Origin: Amborella trichopoda | Taxonomy: Eukaryota; Streptophyta; Magnoliopsida; Amborellales; Amborellaceae | Direction of reading: 5' to 3' | Assembly (NCBI RefSeq): GCF_000471905.2 | Contig: NW_006498549.1 | Location: forward strand, 3,504,976-3,568,975 | Length of the DNA: 64,000 bases | The notes under the pieces: generated by a model | The model's input: only the letters and a program-made list of their open reading frames with translations | What the model was told of the DNA's origin: nothing | Databases searched by the model: none | Shown here: piece by piece, positions 33,223 to 44,929 of the stretch | How positions within the stretch are numbered: the first letter of the stretch is position 1 | Layout of the letters: every line of letters begins with the position of its first letter | Program-made: the position numbers and the translations under genes

Positions 33223-34690
33223 CTATGTCACGATCGATACCTTCGCTGGCTCGATTTCGCCCTTCAACCCTACCATCAGCTCCGCTTCATGCTCCATCAA
33301 GGTGGTCACTTCTCCCAGGGAATACTCGAGGGCCAAAATTTTATCAATAAGCACCTTGTCCTTCACTTCCCAAGCCGCAATCTCCTTCTCTAGCTTGTCA
33401 AGTTTCTGCGTCAGCTTTAATATCTTTACCCTCAGAGCCATCACTTTGCGGTGGAGGGTGACAGCCTCCTCAGCAAGGTCCGATCTTCGAGAGACTTCCA
33501 TCTGCTGCGATTGAGTGTCTACCAGTTTGCAGTAGTGCAAAAGTGAAGACTCCAAAGGGGGTAACTTAAAGCACTCTAGCTGCTGCGCTGTCGCTTCTTC
33601 GCGCAAGGCCTTTGTCCTCCATCCCTCCAGCTCAATAACAACGCTGTCAAAGTAAAGAAGGACTACGGGTGCATTCCCTAAAACGATCCCCCTCAATTGA
33701 AGGATCGTTGTTCCAAGCTCTTCACGAGACAGCTCCTTCAGCTTTTGGGGGCTCGTTCGAAGGATCTCAAAAATGACACCTGATAGCCCACTGAAAGTGG
33801 GCATGGGCAGTGCAATAGGAGCGACCACAGTGGGAGGAATCCCAGTTGTAGCCAAGGCCTCAAGCTTCCCAGATTCAGGGACAACCTCAGGCTCCTCTGG
33901 TACCTCAACAACAACTCTCTCGCTCAGATCCCCTGCCATGACCACTTCGGGCTCGACTCTTTAGTGCTTAGGTGCTGCAAATTCACCCTTTGTAATCTCT
34001 GCAGCCTCAACCGAGACAAGGCTGACCTCCACGCCTGGAGCCACTACCTCAGTGTCAGGCTGCACCATGGTAGCCTCCTCCTCAGGCCAGTCCCTCTCCC
34101 TTCTTGAACCTCCATCTCCACCTCGGCAGGTTCGACAGCTTCTCCATCCCCTTCTTCGCCCTTGTCTTCCACGACGACCACGTCAGCTACAGGCTCTCCC
34201 ATGGGGCCTGCCTCCTCTACAGTCAGGGGTGCCGCCTCTGGGCCCTTAAAGTTTGACCCCCGAGGATGTCCTGCCTCGGCATCCCCTGCAACCACATCAC
34301 CTGGGGGAGCAACTTCCTGCTGCTCAGGCGGTCCCTCTTCAATCCCTGGAGCTCCAGCCTCTTCTATGATCACAAGATCTACTAGCATTTCCCTTTCCTC
34401 TGTAAGAACAACAGCCTCCAGAGCTCCAGATGCCCTCTTCACCTTCGCTACCTCATCAAGAGCCGCCTCATCAAGGCCAGCCTCATCAACCTCGTTCACC
34501 TCCATCGAGACTGGGCCCTTCCCTTCAGCCACTTCCAAGTCCGAAGCAATTTCGATCGGCGCAGTTGGATCTGAGGCACTGGCCTAAGCCTTTGAAGGGC
34601 TAAAAGAAGGTTCAATCACGTCGCAAGGACTCACGACCTGCTGAAGCTCTCTAGAAAGCTCCTGAAGGCCTGTCTGCTGCAAACTTCGGT
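33223..34690 (-). pseudogene. antisense ORF of element B (acidic N-terminus, coiled-coil C-terminus)
   Basis: This lies between the gag remnant and the 3' UTR arrays, opposite to the element. Read on the minus strand it begins around SLQQTGLQELSRELQQVV (about 34,690-34,630). A Glu/Val/Ala/Pro-rich acidic region follows (34,580-33,960), then a region rich in heptad-like Leu/Glu/Lys (33,720-33,223; LHRKVMALRVKILKLTQKLD) that predicts a coiled coil. Breaks are a stop near 34,585, a frameshift near 34,095 and a stop about 33,962; otherwise about 450 codons are open. Antisense ORFs between pol and the 3' LTR are known in Tat-clade elements (Grande, Retand). Their role is unknown, and I do not assign one here. 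Confidence 0.75.
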
Positions 34691-34731
34691 TGGGAAATTC
34701 TCCCCGAAAGTCTCCTACCAGAGGCTCCGGC

Positions 34732-34860
34732 TCTCTCTCTCTCTCTCTTTAAGAATTCTCTTCAATTGTTTTACCCTCCGGTAAAATAGTGAAATGGGGC
34801 TTTCCCCCTTTTTTACTCAGTAGTGCCAGAAACAGCCCCTCACAAGTTCGAAAAGACACT
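34732..34860 (-). promoter_or_regulatory. putative antisense promoter and leader start of element B
   Basis: Upstream of the antisense ORF, the minus reading has an A-rich box followed by GGGGGAAAGCCCC, 'atttcactattttacc' and a (GA)n run. Element C has the matching order at 62,572-62,640 on the plus strand, with TATAAGGGG, TTAAACCCC and 'attttactgttttcacc'. Conservation in order and spacing suggests a core promoter for the antisense unit. This is inference, without expression data. Confidence 0.45.
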
Positions 34861-34914
34861 GCAGTCCTCATCTTCAGACGACAATAAGACCACGCCGAGG
34901 CGGGTCAAGCCCGA

Positions 34915-35215
34915 GACCCAAAAGGGCCATCGTTGTGCACTTTGTCAATGGCCATCGCCGTGTGCTTCGTCAAGGGCTATCGTCGTGCGCCATAGTTAAG
35001 GGCTATCGCCGTGTGCCTTCGTCGAGGGCTATCACCGCACGCCTTCGTTAAGGGTTATCGCCGTGCGCCTTCATCAAGGGCCATCGTCACACGCTTCATC
35101 AAAGGTTATCGCCACGTGCTTCGTCAAGAATTTAGTGCCACGCACTTAGTCAAGGAATTAGCGTTGTGCGCCTCACCAAGTGGCTAACATCACGCGACCT
35201 TCATCATGGGCTTAA
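34915..35215 (+). repeat. 26-bp tandem array in 3' UTR of B
   Basis: About eleven units of the form CTATCGCCGTGCGCC plus TTCGTCAAGGG. Similar units occur inside the LTRs of the same element (30,260-30,340 and 40,640-40,735). Confidence 0.85.
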
Positions 35216-35389
35216 TGCCGCAAGTGCCATCCAGAACTTAGCACCGTGCCCATGCCATGACACTCCCAACTGGACCTTTGTCCTGCTTCTCCAGGAAGTT
35301 CATTCCCCGCACCCCAATCTCACTCTTCATAATTCAAGTCTTCAGTTACGGCTCAGTTCCCAGGAGAGTCACTTTTCCTTACCATAGCC

Positions 35390-36780
35390 ACGGTCTAGTT
35401 GCATGACCCTAAATTGCATGGTCCAAACTATATGACCCTAAACTGTAGGAGAGGTCTAGTTGCACGACCTTAAAACTACATGGTCCAAGTCGCATGACTT
35501 TAAACTGCATAGCCATGGTCCGATCTACAATACCTTAAAACTGTAACGCACGTCCTTGTACTAAAACGATAAACAACGAGACAAATAGTCCACACGCATG
35601 ACTTTAAAATGTGAAATGAACGCACCTCTTTGACCAAGTGTAGTTTATTGACATCCTCAGTGAAGTTGTGTGTATGTAAAAGAAAAAGAGGGTCCCCTTA
35701 CCCCATCAATCCCCGGAGGGTCTGTTTCACACCAACACCCCAGTAGAAGTCACACCCTATTGTGACTCACCCCCAGTGGGGTTGCCTCTGTGCTCTAGCC
35801 TGTCATACTCAGCAAAGTTACATCATACCATTACTCATCATCCCCAAGGGAGTCACACTTACCCTCTTAATCCCTAGTGAAGTCTGCTTCCGCTTGCCAC
35901 TCCTTGTAGGACCACCATCTTTATCTAAATCTCTTTGCTTGTGTATAGCCTTTACTATTTTATCCCCAGAGAGTCAGAACAGACCTATCCCCCATGCAAC
36001 TTGACCTACATGGACACCCACACCCTGGTCCATGCTGCATGACCCTAAACTGCACAGCCTTGGTCCTAGCTGCATGACCTTAAACTGCACAGCCTTAGTC
36101 CTAGCTGCATGACCTTAAACTGCACAGCCTTGGTCCATTCTGCATGACCCTAAACTGCACAGCTTTGGTCTTAGCAGCATGACCTTAAACTGCACAGCCT
36201 TGGTCCGTGCTGCATGACCTTAAACTGCACAGCCATGATCCGTGACCTTAAAATGCATAGCCCTGGTCCATGATACATGACCTTGAACTGTACAATCATG
36301 GTCCATGTTGCATGACCTTAAACAATATAGTCGTGGTCCATGCTGCATGACCTTAAACTGCACAACTATGGTCCATGCTGCATGACCTTAAAGCCGTGGT
36401 CTGCGCTGCATGACTTTAAAATGCATAGCCATGGTCCAAACTATATGGCCTTAAACTGTAGCGGAGGTCTAGTTGCACGACCTTAAACTGCCTAGTCCTA
36501 ACTGCATGACTTTAAATTGCATAGCCACGATCCAAAAACTATGACCATAAACCATAGTGTACATCATAGCTGCATGATGTTAAAAGGCTCTGCATCATGG
36601 TCCAAACTATATGATCTTAAACTATGGCGGAGGTCTAGTTGCACGACCTGAAACTGCCTGGTCCTAATTGCGTGACTTTAAACTCCATGACCACAGTCCA
36701 AGCTATATGACCTTAAACCAAAGTGCATGTCCTGACCGTATGACGTTAAACTGCTTTGCACAAGTCTCGAAGGCAGGACC
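35390..36780 (+). repeat. 35-bp tandem array in 3' UTR of B
   Basis: Units of about 35 bp built on GCATGACCTTAAACTGCA plus cagccttggtcc. They are cleanest at 36,030-36,400 and degenerate on both sides. At 35,640-35,990 the array is interrupted by looser repeats containing 'ccccagtgg' and 'agtcacac'. Element C carries the same array reversed at 60,690-61,370. Confidence 0.88.
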
Positions 36781-38347
36781 TTAAACTTGCCCCCACATAT
36801 GCACACACCCCCTTTTACATGCATTTTCACGCACGCTTTCCCTAAGCGACCCATTCGTGCTTGCGATCCACCTTCATTGCTTCCCCAGTGAACCATTCAC
36901 TTCACTACCACTGTTCATCATTCCCCAATGAGTCTCACCCATGCTCACAAAACGGCAAGCCATCTCGTCACCCATACTCGCCGTCAGCTAGTGGCTCACC
37001 ACTTTTCTCCCACCTTTCATACAACTTCCATCTTTCATAGGTAGCCTCGTAACATCTCCCTAAAGTGAGTCAAAGCCATCATCATACTCACTCTATAGCC
37101 TTCACAGATTATCATTCATCACCACTACGGTCCAGCTGTATGACTATAGTGCACGTCCTGGCTGGATGACGTTAAAAGGCTTCGCACAGGTCTCGAAGGC
37201 AAGACCCTAAATACGCCTTCACAAAAGAAAAATAGGCATGATGTATACCTGAACAAGGGAATGCCATGAGTAAAAATGACGGACGAGCATGATCACGAAA
37301 CCATGAGTAAAAGAGTTCCATGAATAAGGTGAAAACCTCGAAAGGGCACCATGAGCAAAAATGGATGAAAAGGGTGAACATGCTGAGAAGGCATGGGTAC
37401 AAGAGCCCAAAAATAAAGGAAGTTGACGAAAACCGTCTCTACAGTGCCACTTCCCCAGTCTAGGTGAAAACGCGCAAAGGGTGCTTGGACCAACAAAAAA
37501 TAGGTTGATGGAGCACCACAACCTCAGCTAACACTCAGGCGCCAAACAGTCGTAATCCTGGTTAATGAGGTCCATTCAAAATCCTCAACTGCCAACATCT
37601 AATCACAATGCAAAATAGCTCATCCGGGAGTAAGATCTCTAACGTTTCACCTCCAAAAACAATAAGAGTCCTTGAGGGTAAGGACAACAATCGAAAGATC
37701 CCTCCAAAGTACTAAAGATCCCCACGAAGGCAAGAACTTGACAAAGCTAGGGCCTAACCTGCTAGAGACTTCAAGGTAATTTCTCGCCATGAGATAGCCT
37801 CGCCAAAAACCTTCCTTAGACAACAGGCCCAGATTTTGGGGATAGGCTGACAAAAGCTTCCGATTGGACTAGACAGAATAGGGCCCACAGGGCCGACTGC
37901 CAAAATTTCCCCTAACCAATAAGCCTAGATCTTCGGGATAGGTCGGAAGCCCCCAATTGGACCCTGATGGATGGGACCTATAGAGATACCCTGGTCATCA
38001 AAAGCAAACTTGGTGTAGTAGCAAACAATACTGACCAAAGATTCATAGCACTTGGCCGCTAAAAAGGCCCAATTTTGACCAATGCGGTCCCTATAAAATC
38101 CTCAAGCTGACAGATTGGCAAATAGTCCCTCAAGAGTGAGGACTTTGATAGGATCTCTCAAAAGTCTCATCTCCCCCTAAAGTCTCCACGGATGGGCCCG
38201 TACATTGCGTTTAGTCGTCTGAGCATCTTAGTTACAGCATTGCGTGGATCTACCCGACGTTCAGTAGTCCTGTTGCTAGCAAGGGGAAATTTCTTGAATA
38301 ATTGTACTTCTCTCTTCCCTCGAAGCACAACATTCTGTGGGGCATGC
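36781..38347 (+). other. distal 3' UTR of B
   Basis: No ORF is supported. 37,190-37,520 matches the reverse complement of 59,960-60,260 in element C. The last 25 bases, gcacaacattc then ggggcatgc, are conserved next to the 3' LTR in C and probably include the polypurine tract equivalent. The minus-strand ORFs at 37,172-37,521 are shadows in this non-coding conserved block. Confidence 0.6.
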
Positions 38348-41300
38348 TATTGGAAGACGTTTTTCATCATCATGGGTCCTTGGTCAATAAAGCCTAACAT
38401 ACAGTGTAAATTTTGACAGTCTCAGAATAGCCTCATAACTTTCTAAGATCGTCATAAGGACTCTTAAAAGTCTCCTGTCACGTTTCGTTGCATTCTGACA
38501 TGTCTAAGGTAGTGCAGACTGAGAAACAATTTCGACAGAATCAATCTCTAGCACCCTGAAATGGACCCTATAACTACAGCTACATTTTTAGTTTCTCATT
38601 TTGCTATGGGACCTCTTTCATTGGATCCGGTATAGTTAAAAACCCCCAGGGGTCAAGTTTCATCGTAAACGGAAACTTCAAGAAAACGTTATAAGAGAAA
38701 GAGCGAAACAGGAGGAGCCGCACGCCATTCCCATGCGGCCACCCGACAACTAAACTCCATTAAAGGGGTAGTCACGAATAGTGAATTTTGACACTTTTAT
38801 CTCCTTCTTCCAAGATCGGATCATACTCAAACTTGATTGAGTTTGTTCATCTCGTCAAGACGAGCGTTTCGATATGTGGCACGCCCCACGACGAAGCCCG
38901 AACACATAGAAAACCTAGAGAGAAGTTGATGTTCCGTGAATAAAGTGCAAAAAAATCAACAGCATGGTGCCTCGCTCGAGCAGCCAAATAACGCTGCTTG
39001 TGAGCCCGATCGATGTGAAAACAATTCCATCGTGTGCGTAAGGTCCATGACTACCACCGGTTCGAACCTCAAGCATGATGAATGGTCAAATTCCGCACAC
39101 GAAGCCAACAAATTGACTGCAAATTATGTCACCAAAATTCCAGATTCTGGCCAAAACTCCAAAGTTGCAAAAACTTTATCTAGGCGCGAAATCAAGCTAC
39201 GTTTGTTATCCCGCGTTCGTGACGGCATGCTCAGTGTGATCCAGTGAAGAAATCACAGTAAAACATCAAGGAATGAACACACAATCGATCCAAAGTTTCA
39301 ACATTCATTCAAATTTCACGTCACATGATCGTGCCCTAAAAGCACGATCCATGGCTTGAAGTTGGTATGAAATCGTTCGTCATGCCGAGCCTTATAAGAA
39401 AACAATCATCTTTCGATCAGACGGGCACGACCTTGGATCATCCATGAAAGATCACACAAGTTCTAGGGCAACGTAGGGACTGTCTTAGAATTCCACAACT
39501 TGTTATGAAGGGGCAAATCTTTCATTTTGCACCCTATTTTTTAATTTCTTTTAATTCAGTTAAATCTTAATTTCCAACAATTAGGTTTAATTTTGATCAA
39601 TCCACCCATATTTGGGCACAATTCTATATAAACCACGTACCATCATTGTACGCAGAGGCTTGGAAAACCCTTCAATAATAGAATTTTTACTTTAATGGAA
39701 TTCGCTTTCCTTCACATTGTTGGGTCACGTCTGGAGAGAGAGTAAGGAGATAGAAACTTTTGAATGGTAACCCTTAGGCTCAATGTAAATTTTCTCTTCC
39801 TTCTTTTCTTTCTTCTTCTTCTTCGTTTGAGCCTCCCTCAAAGGCCATGCACGATAGTGGTAGTGTCGTGCATGCCTTTTTCTCTTCTTTTTTCCCTTCC
39901 TATAGTGTCACAGGTTGCGCATGACGATGGCAGCGTCATGCATGAGCTACTTTCCCCCTTCTGTTAGTTCATCTCTATCGCTCAACAAGGCTTGTAGACA
40001 GGGCTGCTCATCGCCATCCACAGATGTATCTTCGACGCCTTAGTGAAGAACACAGACGGCGAAACTTATTGCCGCCCACAGGGGCATCCCCCTGTTGGGC
40101 ACCTATCACAGACGACGATGCTTATCGTCACCCACTAGAGGTCACAACAACACCTATCGCCTTCTGTGAGCTTCCTTCGTGCTTTCGATGCCTATCACCA
40201 TCTACGAGCTTCCTTTGCGTGCTCTGTGCCTATCTCCGTCTACGAGCTCCCTTCACTCACTCGGTGCCTATCGTTGTCCGCAAGCTTACTTACGCTCTCG
40301 ATGCCTAACGCTGTCCGCGAGCTTCCTCTGTGCGCTCAGTGCCTATCACAATCCATAATCTTCATTCGCGCGCTCAGTGCCTATCACCGTCTGCAAGCTT
40401 CCTTCACGCGCTCAGTGCCTATCCTCATCCGTGAGTTTCCTTCATGCGCTCATTGCCTATCGCCGTCCCCGAGCTTCCTTTGTGCGTTTGGTGCCTATCG
40501 CCGTCCGTGAGCTTCCTTTGCTCGCTCAGTGTCTATCGCCATCCATGAGCTCCCTTCATGCTCTCGGTGCCTATCGCCGTCCATGAGCGTCCTTCACGCG
40601 CTCGATGCCTATCGTCGTGCTCAAGCTCTTCTTGCGTCCCACATGTATTGTTGTGTGCCTTGACAAGAGCTTTCGTCGTGTGCCTCACAAATGGCTATCG
40701 CCGCGCACTTCACAAGAGGCTATCGCCACCACGCAAGGATGTGATGCCTTCTCGTGTTGCCCAACGACGATGCCTAGCACTGCTCGTGGTTCACCGCTTG
40801 CCCTCTAACCGTAAGTGGTAGTGCCTAGCGCTGTCCAAGGGCTGTGACGCTGCTACTCGGCAGTTATGGGTGGTGACACTTAACGCCGTTGGGACTCCAT
40901 CTCTTTGTCGTCTCATGCATTCTCTTCTCACTTGACCGAGGGTGAACTCAATCTAATGTTGCCACAGCAGTCTAGTTGTCGAGCAGTATTGCTGTCGTGC
41001 TGGTTCCAAGTACCATGCCCATCTTGCTGCCACACCAGATTAGGACAGTCATGTCGACATTGGTTTCGAGTAGTATTGTCGTCGCGTCGGTCCAAAATAC
41101 TATGCTCATCTTGCTACCACTCTGAGTCGATCGTTGCACTGGTCTAGCTATCATGCTAGCCTCATCCTCTCGTCGAGTGCCCTCTTTATTTCTCCTCTCA
41201 TTCAAACCTTCCACTTGATCACCCTAACTTCTCACATTCTTAGCCATGCGAATGTGTGTTGCCCTAAGATAAGGGTGGGCCTTTCGGCCCACTTATCTTA

Positions 41301-41614
41301 CCATAGTAGTGTTGTGCTGAAAACAATGCCATTGCAGGTCAAGAGAGGCGATTTTGATCTAGCTAAAGTAGCTAGGGGGCTTTCCGTTGTGATCTAAGAG
41401 GGCGTCCACGCGGGTCAGCCCGAATAAGTCACGGACCCAGGTGAGGTTGATCCCCACCTCACATCCAAAATTCCTCTCTCACTAGTTGGATACCTGCCCT
41501 TGTTCTTGCCCATGGTTCTCGAGAGAGCGATCTTAGGTCCCGGGTCTTTCGAACACAAGACATGTGCCTCCCAATCACCTAGATCTGGGGAGGCGAGATC
41601 GAGGCACCTAACCA
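38348..41614 (+). repeat. 3' LTR of element B (3.27 kb)
   Basis: Starts TATTGGAAGACG (the TG of the 5' LTR changed to TA) and ends CACCTAACCA. TATATAAA lies at 39,625-39,632. A 38-bp array at 40,130-40,620 and 26-bp-type units at 40,640-40,735 follow. It keeps segments at about 39,664-39,735 and 40,720-40,910 that the 5' LTR has lost. Confidence 0.93.
40130..40620 (+). repeat. 38-bp tandem array, 3' LTR of B
   Basis: About twelve to thirteen units of the same 38-bp type as in the 5' LTR. Unit number and order differ between the two LTRs, so the arrays changed after insertion. Confidence 0.88.
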
Positions 41615-41794
41615 ATAACAAGTAGAGATTTTAGGTAGAGACAATCCCTTTTTATAGGATTTGAACAAGATTAGGGTTTCTAAGGGTTTTCCTTGGCTTG
41701 CCTCTTCTTATGAGATTGAATATGAACCATTGATCTTGGGTGACTAATGGGTTGAAAGAGTTGAGCAATTCATTCCATAGATGAACCATCAACA
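41615..41794 (-). repeat. R LTR 2, last part
   Basis: It resumes at the target duplication ATAAC and matches 21,229-21,398 of R LTR 1. It includes the TATA-like box at 41,656-41,649 (minus) and ends at CAACA. Confidence 0.85.
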
Positions 41795-44700
41795 TTATGA
41801 AAGGTGCTAGAACCTTTATCCCCAATTCCTAAACCATTTTTCCAACAATATAAATTAAATAAAATAATTTCATTCATAATATAGTAATTACCAAAATTAT
41901 GCACAAGCGTTCTCATGCTTTCCAAAAATCCTTTGAAAGCTGCCTCAAGGTAAAATCTTTCCAAAACAGTTCAAATCTTTCTCTTTACTCCAAAGCATGA
42001 ATTAACACAAGGAAAGTTACATTAGCATAGGGTGTGCCACTCTAGGTGGTACTTCATGGGCCCCACCCACATGCAATAGTGGGCCCATTAACATATTGGG
42101 TCTCCCAAGCAATATTAAAACTGTTAAAATTAATTATATGGTTTTTTTGAAATCCATAAAATCAATTTTGATTATTTAAATCAATCTAAAATCAATATAA
42201 CTGTTTTTATAAATCCAAATTTGATAATTAAAATATCCAGAGATCTAGAAAAATTCAAATAATAATTCTAAATATCATATATCATTAAAACAAACATAAT
42301 TAAATTCATCAGATGGAAAAATAATCCATATGGTTTAGGAATTATATATATATTCACAAGCAATAGTTAGATAATAATATGCGGTTTAAAATGATTTTCA
42401 TAAAAGCTTAGTGGACCTTGCAAGACTATGTGGTTTTCTCAAAACCATATTCATATACTTAGGTTTTTCTTTAAATCATCTAATTTAATTTTAAAGTACT
42501 TGCTTAGCCTTCATAAATTATTTTACCGCATTCACTTTTAATTTCCTACCAAGTCAAGTTCATGGCCACAAAAGCAAATCATATATACCATCTTACAATT
42601 TAATCCAAAATAAAACATTACTAAATGATGGTTATAAAGCTATGACAAAATACTTCCTTTTTGGAACATATGGATAATTTATCAATATATCATCATCACA
42701 TGCAACTCATCATATTATATATATTATTGGGCGGATGGTCACTAAAACCGAGTTCCATCAGAACACTCCCTTCGTGCTTACATATTTGAATGAGCCACAC
42801 CCATCTCTCGTGTTTCATCCTTAGGGCTCAAAGCCCTTGATCAAATCATATCTCCATGTGTATTACTACCTTAATTAGTTCATACTCTAGTACAATGAAG
42901 GACTAAAACATGGGGAATTGACAAACTGGCTCTTTCACATTTGTTAGCACCCATCACTTAATATCCATACACTCCATACACATTCATAAATCAATTAGCT
43001 AAAATATAACCAAAGTATATTAAGCATAAAATTTAAAAGTTTGTGAATCCTCTTTTCCTATATGACCTTACCATGTAATGTGGGATAGATTTCGTACATC
43101 AAAATCATGTAGTGTGGTACCTGGGCTTTCTTGATTCATTGCTTTTTCTTGTTTGACAAGCTCTTGTGATCTTGGAAGAGCACGCAACTGATGAAGAATA
43201 TATTGGATATTGATTTTACATGTCACGAAGTGTCTATCGCTTTGGCACTTGGATTCTCTCTGTCTCACATCGTGAAGAAATTCTCTTCTTCATCCCATCA
43301 TTTAAAATATCACAAATTTGATTCTCCCACTTATCTTTAGTATTTTTTAGCACCATTAAGTTTCTCTATGTATCCCTTCATCTTAAAGAAACTAAGACGT
43401 TTCTATTGGTATTGTGTTTCTTCTTCTTTCTGCTATTCCCAAATTGAAAACTCTTCATATAAAGTGTCATATATGGCCAACTTTGTATTACATTTCTCAA
43501 AAGTTTTACTACAATAAACCATACTCATGAAACACTATAAAACCTTTTTAAATGATATCTAAAAAGGTCTACATAATTAGGAATCCAAAGATGTACCTTA
43601 TCACGTCGCATCTTTTAATTTAATGTAGTGTTGAACTTGAGCATCCCATGGTAAAAATATGATATCTTTCAACTCATAAAGAGTTTATCTTATAATACCT
43701 TTAATTATTAAAATAGTCTAAAAATATAAAATAGTGCTCAGATCCATCCCTAGATCATACCATTTTATTAGTCTCCATTTTAGTGACATTTATGTCACAA
43801 TGTAAGTTTCTCAACAGAGAATCATGATGATCACCTCTCAATAAAAATTTGTTTATCTCAATCCTAAAAGAATTTCTTCCTGAAATATTTTGTGTTGAAA
43901 ACTAGACTCAAAACCAAATCATAATATTATGGTGTGAATATCAAATAATACTTTTCTTTAGAGAAATAAATAAGTGACATTCATGTCACAAAATAAATCA
44001 TACTGTAGAATTCGATGATGAACACTATCTTGTAAAATTGTCTTTTCTCTCTACCCTCATGGAGTTTTCCTTTCAAACCAATTTTTTTTTAAAGTATACA
44101 CAAAATTTTAACACATATATATTCACAAGCCTTATATCACTCTGTTAAGTTAGCTTGATAAATATATCTATTTATGTCTCAATGAAGAACATACCAAATT
44201 ACAAAAAATTCAAGATAACCACTCTTCAATCCAAAATTTTTATTCCTCTCTTGCCAGTGATATTTTTCTCTCAAATAAATTTTATTCGAAAATAAACTCA
44301 TAATGAAAGTCTAAAAACCTAATGTTGACTATAAAAAATTCTGTTAAGAATGGAAATAAAATCTTGATTTCGTTGCAGAAAACAACACTTGCACTCCCTT
44401 CAATAAATAGATTATATCTTTCAAACCACAAGGAATTTTTTGATGAAACTATATATATATTTATTTTTTTTAAGTAGACTCAATTTGATGATTTAAAATA
44501 AAACTTCAACTAGATATAAATTCATATGTTTGGTAGAAAAATCACAGAACTCAATAGAAAGTTTCAGGATTTTGCATGGTCAGAATTGACACCCTTCATT
44601 GATGAGTCTATAACTCTTAATTCCATTAGGATTTCCCATTGTAATTTTTGAGGTAGTTCCTACTCTCAAAGACACACAATATCACTGAATTATGCATCAG

Positions 44701-44929
44701 AAAAATACATCATTATCTTCTTTATATCTTTGCTCCAAAATAACCTAGAATACTCATTCTACAGAGTGCCTTTTTTGGTGTTTGAATATTCGAATAACTA
44801 TTAACAGTGAGTGTCTTACGTGACCACAAAGGTAATTAGCTTTCGTATATCTCATTTTCGAGCATGATCTAGACTAAATAAAGAGAAAAGACAACTAATG
44901 ACATCAAATATCAATAGCTCTGATACCAA
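41795..44929 (-). mobile_element. R retrotransposon, internal region unit 3
   Basis: A third 3.1 kb non-coding internal region collinear with units 1 and 2, with the primer site at 44,917-44,928. No protein motif was found. Confidence 0.78.
44917..44928 (-). promoter_or_regulatory. primer binding site, R unit 3
   Basis: A perfect TGGTATCAGAGC in the minus reading, one base from the LTR end. Confidence 0.85.

Larger units (their letters stand above)
28101..41614 (+). mobile_element. Tat retrotransposon B, non-autonomous, complete with both LTRs
   Basis: A 13.5 kb element: 5' LTR 28,101-31,024, primer site, broken gag region, antisense ORF, repeat-rich 3' UTR and 3' LTR 38,348-41,614. It is flanked by ATAAT (28,096-28,100) and ATAAC (41,615-41,619), a 5-bp target duplication with one change. 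The host sequence resumes exactly as in R LTR 1. RT, RNase H and integrase are absent: gag similarity stops near 32,955 and the 3' region begins at once. It therefore depended on relatives such as A for transposition. The two LTRs differ by many substitutions and by indels of about 70 and 190 bp, so the insertion is not recent. Confidence 0.92.

Noticed and set aside
34052..34587. Plus-strand Ser/Thr/Pro-rich ORFs over the antisense ORF of element B
   Set aside because: They are the complement of the acidic Glu/Ala/Val-rich antisense reading, which has a conserved leader and promoter; the plus ORFs are shadows.
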